From positions 93,555,064 to 93,619,063 of the forward strand of contig CM023532.1 of the NCBI GenBank assembly GCA_013350335.1: a DNA stretch of 64,000 bases. The letters are read 5' to 3'. The translations under genes and the position numbers were made by a program. The notes beneath the pieces were generated by a model that saw only the letters and a list, made by a program, of their open reading frames with translations, ran no database searches and had not been told where the DNA came from. Of the stretch, positions 45,775-58,295 are shown one piece after another. Source of the DNA: Chimonanthus salicifolius. Its lineage: Eukaryota; Streptophyta; Magnoliopsida; Laurales; Calycanthaceae. The stretch's first letter is position 1. Each line of letters begins with the position of its first letter.

Positions 45775-48069
45775 TTAAAATATACCTATAAGATCAAATA
45801 GATGCGGGTACAACTCCCGGATCGCCGACTCGAGCTCCCAAGTGGTATTCTCTACTTCGCGGTGCTTCCACTCAACCTTGACCAACGAAATAGTCTGCCT
45901 ACGAAGTTTCTTGAAACCAGTCCCAGAAATCTTGATGGGACCTCCCTCGAACATCACTTTTCATTGAACTCTACTTCTTCCCAATTGACCACATGAGAAG
46001 GATCATGATGATACTTCCAGACCATCGACACGTGAGACATGTTGTGGATTCGGGAGAGCTGTGGTGGCAATGCTAGCAGATAAGCCACCTCATCTATTAG
46101 CTCTAGAATCTGAAAAGGACCGATATATCTAGGAGACAACTTCCCCTTGCGTCCAAAACGTCTAACTCCATGCCATGGAGACGCCCGGAGAAAAACATGA
46201 TCACCTACAACGAACTTTAAGGGTCATTGCATGCGGTCTGCATAACTTTTCTGGAGGCTCTGCGCTACTAACATGCATTTTCTGATAACTGCCACCTGCT
46301 CTGAATCTGCTGCACCATGTTAGGGTCCAATAAAGTATTATCTCCCTCCTTTGACCAACACAGTGAAGAACGGCACGGTCTGCAATACAATGCCTCATAT
46401 GAAGCCATTTGTATACTAGACTGGTGGCTATTATTATAAACAAACTCTACCAAGGGTAAGTGCTCTTCCTAATTTCCCCCTATGTCCATTACACTAGCTC
46501 GAAGCATGTCCTCAAGAATTTGGATGGTCCTCTCTGACTGACCATCTGTGTGCAGGTGGTATTTTGTACTGAAACACAACTGGGTCGCCTACTCTCTCTG
46601 TAAACTCTGCCAAAATCTCGATACAAATCTGGGATCTTTGTCTGAAATAATTGAAACTAGCACTCCATGACGAGCAATTATCTCTTTGATGTACAACTTA
46701 CTCAAATTCTCCATTGCATATGTCACCTTTATAGGAACGAAATGGGTTGATTAGGTAAGATGACCCACAATCACCCAAATAGAATCTCTGACTTTAAGTG
46801 ACCTCGGTAAACTTGTCACAAAGTCCATTGTAATATGCTCCCATTTCCACTGAGATACTTTAAGGTTCTGCATTTCTCCGCCTGGCCTTTGGTGCTCAAC
46901 CTTAACTTGCTGACGTGTAAGGCAATGGCGTACACACTTAGCTACATCTCGTTTCAAACCTTTCCACCAAAATTGTCGTCGAATGTCCTGATACCTTTTT
47001 GTACGGCTTGGGTGTACTACAAAACGGGAATGGTGAAACTTTCCAAGTACATCATCCTTACACTGATCCGTGGTAGGTACAAACAATCGTCCTTGAAGAA
47101 CCAATCCACCCGTCTGATCTCATTGACCATCCTTTAGGGCCTTGCATTTGAAGTACTTTCTGTCTCAAATCAGAAGCCAATGGGTCTACTTGCTGTGCTT
47201 TTATCACTTTATCTACAAGCATGGGCTGCACAACAAAATTCTATACACAAACTGAACCATTATGTTCTACCAACTGAAGGTTATAATCTGCTGCTGTCTC
47301 AAGCATTTGCCATGACCAATCCTGATACTAGCCACCATGCCTCGAGATTTTCGGCTCAACGCATCTGCTACAACATTGGCTTTGCCAGGGTGGTATGAGA
47401 TTTGGAAGTTATAATCCTCCAGATACTCCACCCATCGCCGCTGTCTCGAATTTAAATCTTTCTGAGTAAATAAATATTTGAGACTCTTGTGATCAGAAAA
47501 TACTTCAAATCTTTCACCGAACAGGTAATCCTGCCAAACTTTTAATGCATACACTACTGCGGCTAACTCAAGGTTGTGAGTAGGATAATTTTGCTCGTGG
47601 GGTTTCAATTGTCGTGATGCATACGATACCACACGGTCTTCCTGCATCTATACACAACATAAACCAATACGAGAAGCATCACAATACACAACATATCCCT
47701 TACCAGGCTCCGGCACTACCAAAATAGGTGATGTAGTCAACTTATCTTTCAAATTTGTAAAAACTTTCTCACAAGCCTAATTCCAAAAAAAAAAACAACT
47801 CCCTCACGAGTTAATTTTGTCATCAGTGTCGCGATATTGGAGAAGTCTTTAACAAATCTGCGGTAATAATCCGCTAACCCCAAGAAGCTAGGATTTTCGC
47901 TACATTCCTCGGTCTTTCTTAATTAATCACTGATTCTATCTTGGCGGGATCCACTGCCACACCATCTACTGAAATCACATGACCAAGAAACTACACATCT
48001 CCCAGCCAAAATTCACATTTATTGAGTTTTGCATACAATTTGTGTTCTGAAAAATTCTGTAACAGTATG
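45775..48069 (-). pseudogene. pol: Decayed pol of element D
   Basis: On the minus strand, in order: degraded RT up to about 47660; RNase H with the [16 protein letters not shown] and DALSRKS motifs (47267-47647); integrase zinc-binding HHCC region and start of the core (HHSRFVVHPS, CVRHC; 46751-47104); integrase core end with YNNSHQSS (around 46400-46450); a C-terminal segment with SPRYIGPFQILE (45954-46139); and a chromodomain-like tail with VEWKHREVENTTWELES (45775-45957). Pieces are in different frames with stops between them, so it is non-functional. It is truncated at 48069 by an LTR insertion. Clade: chromovirus, Tekay/Del-like by its tail. Confidence 0.85.
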
Positions 48070-49909
48070 TGTAACACCCAAATTTCTCAATGAAGTGGAT
48101 AATTACGAAAATGCCCTTGATGTGTTAAATTAATTATTTTGTGATGTCAAATAAGAAAATGGTGGGGCCCATTGCTCAAATTAAGATGATATGAGTACAT
48201 TATAAATGTCAAGTTTGATTGGATGGGTAATGAACATCAATTGGGTCGAAAATGGCTAAATGGGTCAAAGGGCCCAATTGGACCCAATGAGTCAAAATGG
48301 ATTATTAAATGGGGTCAAGCTGAATTGATTGGAAATTAGGTATAGAAAAAATGGGTAGGCTTGATACACAAGTGAAAACCAATTAAAAATGACAAAATCA
48401 GCCCATGAATGGGTCATGCTGTCAAAACGGGTCAAGGGGCTGATTGGGGACCCAATGGGTCGGGTTGACCAAGTTGACCACGGATGACCGTGTGGGCCCT
48501 CAATTGAACTCAAGTGTGAGTTACTTCAGCTTGAGTTGGACTGATTTGGAGTGAGTTGGATTTAAGAAAAGAGTTGACTCAAACTTGGTGCATTGAATGT
48601 GATGAGTTGGATGAGTTGGGTTAGAATAAAAATATCTTGAGTTAAGTGAGTCAAGAGGAAGTGGAAAGGCATTGTTAATCACACATCACTCTTGGAGAAT
48701 CCATCTCAGCCGTTGAGTGTGAAGAGTTGCTTTGGCAAAGCCAAAAGACACCAAGGTTGGGCGGCACCAATTCATGAATGGATGCATTGGTTCATTTCCA
48801 AAGAGATGAAATGTTTGGCACCAAGGGGTGTCTTGGTTAACACCCAACATCCCATTTTGTTTAGCAAGATTAAATGAGGGAGGATGAATGGGAGATGGGA
48901 CTGAAACTACAAAAGGCAAAGGTTACCTTTCTTGCCCGTTTTTGTCATTGCAAATCCAAGAATTTTGCATCTCTCTCTCCCTCTCTCCAATTCGTTTTCT
49001 TGGCTGAACAGCAGAGGTTTTTGGCACCAGTTAATCAAGTATAAACCAGCAAGGAATTAAGGAAGAAAGAAAGAAATAAAAGGGATAAACCAAGGATCAA
49101 AGGCAAGAAGAAAGTTTGGGAAATTTGGTAAGATTTCTTAAGTGTTTAAGCCAATTAAGTTGTAAGAAAAAGGGTGTGTATGGGGCCATGGTCGTGGCCG
49201 AATACACCAATGTTTTAACCTTGATTAATGGAGGTTTTAAAATGGTAAAGATGACCATTGGGTTCGGCCACCATGGAGGGCTGAACCCCATGTAAAAGAT
49301 AGGTTGGTTTGATGTTTTGAAACATGGAAACCATGGAGTTTTGGTGGACTGTTTTTGGGTTTTATTTAAGATTCAAATGCATGTTTTAAAAAGGGTTAAA
49401 ACATGGATTTGAATGACATAAGGACTGAAATTAGCATGGGTCTAAACAGTGGATTAAAACTGATGAAATGGACCATGGGGATCGGCCATCTTGCATGGCC
49501 GAATCCCATGAAGTATGAGGGTCATTTAGACAAAGAGATGAACTTACTTGGATGGTTTTTTAGAGGAATATATGCAGCAATGTTATACTGATATTATATG
49601 TTTAAATAACACCTAAAACATGTTTGAAAGACCAAAACACGGACATAGGGTTCGACCACCTTGGATGGCCGAACCCCATGTAAGTAATTGATGGTTTTGG
49701 TGAGTTAAAAACCATATAAAGTTATGGTGTTCTTATGGCAATTAATGGATTAACATATTTACTGTTTTGGTGGATTATTATGCGGCTGAACCATGTATAG
49801 TTCATGGTTGAGTTAGCATGATTAAACCATGAGTAATCATGGTGATTATTGGATCAAGTGAACTCTAGGGTTCGGCTATGAGTATGGCCGAACCCCATGG
49901 GGCTGTTTT
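48070..49909 (+). mobile_element. 5' part of a family II LTR, cut by element E
   Basis: It begins TGTAACACCCAAATTTCTC and is homologous to the reverse of the 28785-32521 solo LTR (AATGAAGTGGATAATTACG shared with small changes). The left target copy should be GTATG (48065-48069). It has palindromes at 49261, 49479 (GGATCGGCCAT with ATGGCCGAATCC), 49648 and 49869, and a donor-like TTTGGTAAGATTTC near 49125. It stops at 49909 where E is inserted; the remainder lies beyond the window. Confidence 0.85.
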
Positions 49910-50604
49910 TGTAACGCCCCGCCCTATTTCACCCATTTTACGAAAATCAGAGTCTATTTTTTTTTTTTTAAATAGAAGAGTGAGAGAGGGCGCGGACGCC
50001 ACGACGCGAGTTAAGTTCGAGCTTCTAAAGCCCGACCCTTAACTGGCCAACCCCACGCGTGCGCGGAACTAAGTCCACGAGAATGATTCACGCGTGGGAA
50101 GTAAGCTCGCGGATTATAGTTATTGCGGAACATGGTAATAGCGTCTATCCTACCGGTTTTTAGATAGAAGGGAAGATATAACATTGAATTTACCAAAATG
50201 CCCCTACGTTCATGATTGTATCACAAAATGCATCATCCATAAGTAACGTCCAAACCATCGCAGGAAATGTAAAATTATACAACCCGACAAGCTAAGCTAC
50301 TTTAAAATTACATCACCAAAATGTAAAATATAATATAAACTAAGACTGCGCTTTGCAAGCTCCTAAGCTTGGCCTCCGGTATGTCCACCGCTTCTTGCCT
50401 CTCCTGCGTCATCAGCTAGGGTAGAAGTAGGGCGTTAGTCAACGCGCCCAGTAGGACTCCGAGTAGGGCTAGCACATGGATTAGTGATATACACATATCG
50501 ATAACATAAAATACAACAAAATAAGTATGTGATGAATGCTATGTCATGGGTGCTTATGTCATGTGTCCCACCCATTATCCGTATGATCATACAATATCCT
50601 GTTC

Positions 50605-50775
50605 CCCATGTTTGCTTCTCGGTCGCCCCGACGGAGCATGGACTCCGGTTATCGAACTATCCCCATGTGTGATTCTCGGTCGCCCCGACGGAGCATGGAC
50701 TCCGGTCATAGCCCTCAGGCTATCCCCATGTCTGATTCTCGGTCGCCCCGACGGAGTATGGACTCCGGTTTTATT
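50605..50775 (-). repeat. Three tandem units with CCCCGACGGAGCATGGACTCCG
   Basis: Units of about 55-65 bp, each with CATGTTTGCTTCTCGGTCG (or TGTGTGATTC variant), the GACGGAGCATGGACTCCG box and a short spacer. This is the counterpart of 21976-22147; E lacks the 48-bp CTTGACG units. Confidence 0.9.
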
Positions 50776-51347
50776 ATTTTCCTGCCCATGCCATGCAAGA
50801 GATGTACGTGCATTATGCTATGTAGTGTATAGATAAATCATAATTTTGATATATCATACAAAGCCATATAATGCATAATATAAAAATATAATCCATAAGA
50901 TTCATAGCTTGAAACTCATCATAAGAATAAAACATAATCATAAATAATTTAAAACACCGTCACATATCCATCGCTTACAAAAAGGTAGGAATCCTACCGA
51001 ATACCGTGTAGCGTTCCGTTACGTTTTCCGCTCGTTAATCCGGTCGCCGATCGCGTACCGTTTGCGACGTCCGATACCTTATTACATTTACCGAATTAGT
51101 CCATACGTTATCCATGGCTAAGTTCTTAACTAGTTATAACTCTAAATCCATTCAATGATCTTTAATTACATCATAAGTTTATCGAAAATCGGCCCTTAAC
51201 TTAGCCCATTATCCATTGGTTTAATCACATACATAAAATCCGATTTTGACCATTTCGAATATTCAAATGAGCGAGCCTAAAACGCAGCATCTATACGTTT
51301 CTTTTCATCATTCATATTGCATTGAATTTTACTTCTAATCCACATAG

Positions 51348-52024
51348 GGTTCGGCCATGTACCATGGCCGAACCCATGGTTCTTCAAAGTGGCTAATAAT
51401 TACCATTTTGCCACTCTCTCCTCTATGATTAATCATTCACCCACTTATGTCTATTTTAAGTCTAAATTTCATCCATAACTTAGACCCATTTATAATTCCA
51501 TAACATATCCAAAATCAGCCACCTATTGTTTAATTTTTGAAAAAACATTTAACTCCATATGTCCTTTCACATTTGGCCCTCAAGGTGGCCCACAAAGGGA
51601 TCATGGGTTCGGCCATATACCATGGCCGAACCCATGGTACCCTATCTTCATTTTCTTGGGTCCATCTTACTCCCTTTAATCCAATCTCCAATGAATTTAA
51701 ATTATCCATTCAAGTCCCCATTTTCATCCCATTTAAAACCTCACATATCATTTTTATAAATCCACTAAAATCTAGTATTCCTCTACATTATTTTCCATTT
51801 ATTAAATCCACTAATCACTACCCTAAGGTTCACCTTTATGGATACCATTTTCAAAGACTAAGTTTTGTCCCAAAATAATCCATCTAAATTTTCATTTCCA
51901 TCAAAAAGATTACCACACACCATACTTACTCATCTATCCAAATTCCCATTCTTCCATGTTATTTTCCATGCCTAAAAATCTCAAACCATTACCATAGGGT
52001 TCGGCCATACACCATGGCCGAACC
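51348..52024 (-). repeat. Three GGTTCGGCCAT palindromes in LTR of E
   Basis: Copies at 51348-51374, 51606-51632 and 51998-52024 with full 11-base arms. Two share the flanks ATAGGG and CCCATGG. Confidence 0.9.
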
Positions 52025-54049
52025 CATGGTTCATGGCCCACCTTTCTTAGAGCCATTTAAGACCAAAGTTCTATGAATATTTGTCCATGATTTTTCTTGT
52101 TAAAAATTCCATTTAAAATCATTAATATCATTCATTTGGTCCATTTAAAACTTGTGTCATACATTTTGGAAATCCATTTACAACTATCATTTTCTCCATC
52201 ATTTTCCATCTTTCTATTCTTATAAAAATAATTAACCATCACCATAGTTCCAAAAAAATTCTAACACATCATCCATGGATTTCATCATAAAACTTTTTCC
52301 AAAAATTTGCCTACATTTAACCCTTGAAACCCTAACCATTCTCCATCATTTTCAAACCTTAACATCTTAATAAATTCATCACCATTTACCATGGCATGGC
52401 CGAACCCTAAGGTCCATCCAATCCATCAAAATTTCCATTTTCTTATGCTTAATAAAGACTTAAAAATTCTATTTAGAAATTCCATTCTTCCATTTCTTAA
52501 TCCATTCCTCCATTTTTATCCATTTCTTATCTTATCTTTTGATGGATCTTAGATCCATGGCCCACCACGTTTTTGGCCACATTTAGTCTAAGAAATGGAT
52601 TTTATATTCCTAAAATAAAATCTTGTTTAAAGAAATCTTACCGCCCGACGATTCCTCCGGTCTTTGTCGCTCCCGTCAACCTCTTTGGCCTCCTTTCTTC
52701 TTCCTCTCCTTGTTTGATCGGCTAGATGAGCTTGATCAATGGTGGGACATGCTTGGATTGGCTAAGATAGGGTTAGGTTGAGAGGGAAAGAGTATGGAAA
52801 TGAGGGAGAAAATTCTTCAAGGATCTTGATCTTGGGGTGGCCCAAGACTTAATCTTTTCCTTCTCTTTTCTTCTTCTTTCTTTCTAAGTTTTTCTTCTAA
52901 GCTTTGTTCTCTTTTCCTTAGTGCAAGGGACGTTTTTTTGAGAGTGCAAGAGAGAGAGGGAGAGAGAGAGATGGAAAGGAGATGAGAAATGAGATCAAAC
53001 ACATCTCATTTTGGTTGACCAAACTACACTCCACCATTATGGCTCCACCAACCAAAGTATGGGCTCCCTTGACCTTGGTGGTGGTGGTTGAGACCAAACC
53101 ACCACCAAGCCAATGGTTTTTGGTGTTTGAAAAGGGGTGGTTTGGGTCTTCCCTCTTTGACCACTCATTTGGGTATGGGTCACCATATTTGGAGTGGTGG
53201 TGGTTGAGATGAAACCACCACCCAAGTCCATGGTATTTTTCTTGTTTTTCTTAGGTGGTTTCAATGAGATGAAACCACCATTGACTTGTCCTATGTTGAC
53301 CCTAATTGACCAACCTAATTAATTAAATTAAATCCTTACTTAGGTTAATTAATTTCTATCCAATTTAATTTCATAACATTTATCTATCTAAGAAATCCAC
53401 CCATGGTTGACCAAGTCAACCATGGTGGACGGTCCCTACCTATACCTACCCCACCCGCCACCTCACTTGATGAGGTGGGGGTGGGCCCCTCTCGGCCATG
53501 TCATTTTAATTCCATTAATTTTAACTTAGATAATTTTACAATAATTTTAATCAAATTAATTCACCTTAATCCACCTTAGTCCTCTCAATTTATCCATGGT
53601 TGACCAAGTCAACCATGATGATTGGTCCCACCTTTGCCTTGGTCCACACGCCACCTCACTTGGTGAGGTGGAGGTGGGCCCCACTTGGTCATGCAATTTC
53701 ATTTTATTACTAACTTAGAGGGTTTAATTCCAATTCACCCTTTTTAAAATAATTGGCCCACCATTGGGCCCACGGCCCAACCAATTTATTTTCTACCCCT
53801 TTGCCTTAGAGTTTGGACCAATTTTGATCCATTGGGTCCCACATGGCTATCGGGCCCACTTGACCATCGTTGACCCGATTTAATCCTCATTGACCCATTA
53901 AATGGATTTCATCCAATCCATGGCCCAATTGAGCTATCCTTGGGCCATTGTCCCAAAATTTGGTCCATTTGGCATTCCATTATGTTAAAATTCAAATTAA
54001 AATCAATAAATGTCAAATATATATTAATTAGAAAATTCGGGCTATTACA

Positions 54050-54066
54050 ATAGAATCCTCTTTTGA
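54050..54066 (-). other. Polypurine tract region of element E
   Basis: On the minus strand the sequence just before the LTR reads CAAAAGAGGATTCTAT, purine-rich and adjacent to TGTAATAGCCC. The same tract precedes element B's LTR at 17355-17371 with one changed base. It would prime plus-strand DNA synthesis. Confidence 0.6.
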
Positions 54067-54111
54067 AATTTTCGTCTCGAAAATTCGAGCGAAGTAGGGG
54101 TCCAAAATAAC

Positions 54112-57100
54112 TCATGCGAAGAGCTCCGGATAGGCGGTTTTCATTTCCGACTCAAGTTCCCAGGTGGTTTCTTCACTGCCATGTCGTTCCCATACCACCT
54201 TGACGAACTGGATGGCGCGGTTCCGTAACACCCTTTGTTCGCTTTCAATAACTCTGACCGGCTTCTCCACATATGTCACGTCGCTTTGTACATCGATGTC
54301 TTGAACATTTATCACATGAGAAGGATCAGGATTGTACTTTCTCAGCATGGACACATGAAACACATCATGTAGAGATGACAGCTGTGGAGGGAGCGCTAAC
54401 TGATAAGCTACCCCTCCCACCCTCTTCAGTATTGGAAACGGCCCCACAAATCTAGGCGATAGTTTCCCTTTCTTTCCGAACCTCATGTGCCCTTTCCGTG
54501 GCGAGACTTTTAAGAACACTAAGTCTCCCACCTCAAACTCAAGGAACCTTCTCCTCTTGTCGGCATAGCTCTTCGACGGCTCTGTGCAGTGAGTAGATGT
54601 TGCCGTACCAGCTTAATCTGCGCTGTAGTCTCTGCAACCAAATCCGGTCCGATCAACGTAGGCTCACCTGCCTCTGTCCAACACACTGGTGATCTACACG
54701 GTCTACCATACAAGGCCTCAAACGGAGCCATCTGGAGACTTGCCTGGTAACTGTTATTGTAAGAGAACTCCACCAGTGGCAGATGATCCTCCCATCCGCT
54801 CTTGAAGTCTAGCATGCATGCTCTCAGCATATCTTCCAGTGTCTGTATCGTCCTCTCTGATTGTCCATCAGTCTGTGGATGAAATGTTGTGCTAGTCAAT
54901 ACGTCGGTCCCCATAGCCGACTGTAGGCCTTGCCATACTCTGCCGGTGAATCGGCCATCCCTGTCGGATACAATAGACCGGGGAATACCATGTAGCCTGA
55001 TGATCTCTCGGATGTACCGTCGACCCAAAGTCTCTGATGAATCTATCATTTTGATGGGAAGGAAATGTGCAGACTTGGTCAACCGGTCCACTATGACCCA
55101 TATTGCATCGTTGCCCTTGGATGACCTTGGCAACCCTGTTACAAAGTCCATGGATATGTGTTCCCATTTCCATTCTGGTACTGGTAAGGGTGCGAGTAAG
55201 CCTGGCGGTTTCCGATGTTCTGCCTTAACCTGTTGACATGTTAAGCAACGAGCAACAAACTCTGCCACGTCTTTCTTAAGTCCATGCCACCAATAGTGCC
55301 TCTTAAGATCATGGTACATCTTCGTGCTGCCCGGGTGGATAGAGAGTTTGGTTTGGTGTGCTTCAATCAGCAACTCTCTTCTGCAATTCCTAGGTACGTA
55401 TGTCCTACCTCGGAACATAAGACCCTGTCCTGGTCGTAATTCCCACTCCGGTACAACCTCACCGGTAGACATTTTAGCCCAGATCTCCTCCATCTCTGGA
55501 TCTGTCCGTTGCTCCCGTTCAATCTCAGAGACCATGTTGGATCGTATGATCAGATTATATATGGTCCCATGATTATTGAGGTAGAGTTTAAATTCTCTGA
55601 TGGTATTCAGTACCTCCCATTCCGTCCTGATCATGCTGGCTACTGTCGCATGTGACAAGCGGCTGAGGGCATCCGCCACTTTGTTCGCCTTGCCCGGATG
55701 ATACCGAAGTGCGAACTCATAATCCGCCAGATATTCCATCCATCTACGCTGTCTCATATTGAGTTCTTTCTGATCAAATAAGTATTTCAAACTTTTGTGA
55801 TCCGAGAACACCTCAAACTTTTCACCATAGAGGTATTGTCTCCAGCTTTTGAGAGCGAAGACTACCGCTGCTAATTCTAGATCATGTGTGGGATAATGGC
55901 GTTCATGAATTTTCAACTGTCTTGATCCATATGCCACTGCACGATTACTTTGACTGAGTGTACACCCCAGTCCCTCACCGGAGGCATCACAGTACACTTC
56001 ATAATTTTTGCCTCTTTCCGGTAAGATCAGAATAGGAGCGGTCGTAAGCCTCTCCTTAAGCTCCTTAAATCTTTGATTGCACAGATTGGACCACTCAAAT
56101 TTGACTCCTTTCTGAGTGAGTCGGGTAAGCGGAGCTGCAATCTTGGAGAAGTCCAAAATGAATTTCCGATAGTAACCGGCCAATCCCAGAAAACTGCGGA
56201 TCTCGGTCACATTTGTCGGCGCTTTCCATTCCTTGACTGCTGCTACCTTAGCCGGGTCCACGGCTATACCTTCCTCTGATATGATGTGCCCCAAGAAGTT
56301 GACTTCAGATAACCAAAATTCACACTTGTTGGCTTTGGCATACAATTGGTTCTTCCGCAAGGTGTCTAGGACTATCCGCAGGTGTTCGGCATGTTCGTTC
56401 TGACCTTTGGAGTAGATCAGAATATCATCGATGAATACGATCACAAACTGATCTAAGTATGGACGGAATATTCTATTCATCAGATCCATGAACACCGCCG
56501 GTGCATTGGTAAGTCCAAACGGCATGACTACATATTCATATAGACCATACCGTGTCCTGAAAGCTGTCTTCTCTATGTCCTCTTCTCTAACCCGGATTTG
56601 ATGGTATCCGGACATCAGGTCAATCTTAGAGAAATGAGAGGAACCCCTAAGTTGATCAAACAGATCATCAATCCGGGGTAGGGGATACTTGTTCCTGATA
56701 GTCAACTGATTTAATTTCCTATAGTCCACACACATTCGTAGGGTACCGTCTTTCTTTTTCACAAATAACACTGGGGCTCCCCATGCGGATGTACTGTTCC
56801 GAATGAAGCCTAGTCTGAGCAGTTCATCAATTTACTTCTTCAATTCGGTCATCTCAGCTGGCGCCATCCTATAATGGGGTAATGATACTGGAGCGGCGCC
56901 GGGGTATAATTTTATTTCAAAGTCTATCTCCCTCTTGGGTGGCAAACCAGGGAGTTCTATTGGGAATACCTCGGCAAAATCTGTTACTACCGCCGGAAGT
57001 TCACCCGTTGGTGCCTTATCTAATCTGAGGCTGTTCAAGGCAAGATCGTTCAATTCCTCTTGCAGTCTTTTAGGGATTCCCTGTCTGTCAGCGTGTACCA

Positions 57101-57221
57101 TGTACCGCTTTCCCTCGGGTGACCAAAATGTTACCCTACGAAGATGGCAGTCAATATGGGCCTGATACGTGGTCAACCAATCCATGCCAAATATGACATC
57201 ATATTCCGCCATATCGATTAC
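54112..57221 (-). pseudogene. pol: pol of element E (protease end to chromodomain)
   Basis: Minus strand. Protease C-terminal part ([12 protein letters not shown], from 57212); a TAA at 56832-56834 where F has CAG; reverse transcriptase with [19 protein letters not shown] and the catalytic FIDD (in the frame from 56771, residues 113-116); RNase H with VYCDASGEG and [11 protein letters not shown]; integrase with the HHCC zinc region ([22 protein letters not shown]), core motifs [20 protein letters not shown] and [12 protein letters not shown]; then a one-base frameshift near 54572 and a C-terminal part with a chromodomain ending at a TGA (54112-54114). The chromodomain tail (RNRAIQFVKVVWERHG, TTWELE) places it in the chromoviruses, Tekay/Del-like. 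Only two disabling changes are visible besides the F insertion. Confidence 0.9.
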
Positions 57222-58295
57222 TGTAATGGCCCGGAATTTGTAAAGTAATATATATGTGTTATTATTTATTTTTTTTTATGGTGGAAATTAGAAAATTGGT
57301 GGAATAAATGGTAAATGGGCCAAAATTGGATAAAGGCCCAAGTGTGGCCCAATGGACTATGGATTGGATTTAAGTTTATTTAAAGGGTCAAAGTGGTCAA
57401 ATTGGGCCCAATAGTCATTTGGGACCCAATGGATCAAGGTAATGTAAGCCTAAGGTAAATGGGTAAGATAAAAATGTAATTGGGCCATGGGCCCAATGGT
57501 GATCCAATTAGAATGAGTTGAATGGGTCTAAATCACCTAAGTTAATTTGAAGTTGACCAAGGTGACATGGTCCAATGGGACCCACCTCCACCTCATCAAG
57601 TGAGGTGGCGTGTGGACCCAAGGTTTGGTGGGGCCGGCCACCATGGTTGACTTGGTCAACCATGGGTGGAATAATGGGAATTAGGTTAAATAAAAATGAA
57701 TTAACCTAAGTTATTACCAAATTAATTAAATACTTAAATTATTAAATTGGTGGCTAAATTGGTCAAATGGGAGACCAAGCTACCCCACCTCAAAGGCAAG
57801 ACACGTTGGGCTTGGTGGTGGTTTAGATAACCACCACCATAAAGAGATTAAAATATCTTAAAATATCTTTGGTTGGTGAAAAATTAATGTAAAGTGAAAA
57901 TGAGGTCATCAAATGGGGATAAGTTTGATTTTTTTTCTTTCTCATGTTCATTTTCACTAACTCCATCCCTCCCACTCCTCCATTGACGTCCCATGTCCAA
58001 GTGAAGGAGAAAAAAAAAAAAAAAAGGAGAAGAGAAGAAGGAAATTAAGAAAAGGAAGCTAAGAAGAGAAGAAAAATTCAAAACAAAAGGCCACCACTTC
58101 AAGATTAAAGGTTGAGATCTTCTTTCCCATCATCTCCTCCTTTCCCTCTCTCAAGTAAACCCTACCTTGGCCAATTCTAAGCTTGGAGGTTTCCACCATT
58201 GATCAAGCATCTTGACCTACCAAAGATTAAAAGGAAGGAGAAAGGAGGCTAAGGAAGCCGACGGGAGCGGCGGAAATCGGAGGAGACGACGGATT

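Larger units (their letters stand above)
38999..48069 (-). mobile_element. Element D, Ty3/gypsy chromovirus, decayed
   Basis: The 3' LTR begins (minus-strand end) at 38999 with plus-strand TGTCATGCCCTGACCC and runs to about 45704, minus solo LTR 39999-44190, giving about 2.5 kb. An AAGGGGGG polypurine tract in minus sense lies at 45728-45740. Pol follows up to 48069, where the next LTR is inserted. In sense, the LTR has a donor-like CCAAAG|GTAAGATC at 45530. The LTR ends differ from the TGTAA...TTACA families, so D is a distinct family. The upstream LTR border is uncertain by some tens of bases. Confidence 0.75.
49910..54049 (-). mobile_element. 3' LTR of element E
   Basis: 4140 bp; on the minus strand from TGTAATAGCCCGAATTTTC to GGGCGGGGCGTTACA. 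It is most like solo LTR 18658-22836 in sequence and order. Palindromes at 51348, 51606 and 51998, a half copy near 52390 that lost its left arm, GTTGAC/GTCAAC hairpins at 53401 and 53592, CCACCTCA/TGAGGTGG at 53458 and 53651, GGTGGTGGTT/AACCACCACC at 53081 and 53203, GGTAGGAATCCTACC near 50984, 3' hairpin at 50009-50045. Confidence 0.9.
49910..57221 (-). mobile_element. Element E, Ty3/gypsy chromovirus, interrupted by F
   Basis: 3' LTR 49910-54049, PPT-like tract, pol 54112-57221. The left target copy is GTTTT (49905-49909). At 57222 element F is inserted in the protease coding region, so the rest of E (protease start, gag, leader, 5' LTR) must lie to the right of F, outside the window. Pol carries one nonsense codon and one frameshift. 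Confidence 0.9.

Noticed and set aside
54889..55236. 115-codon plus-strand frame opposite pol of E
   Set aside because: It is the shadow of the conserved integrase frame on the minus strand.
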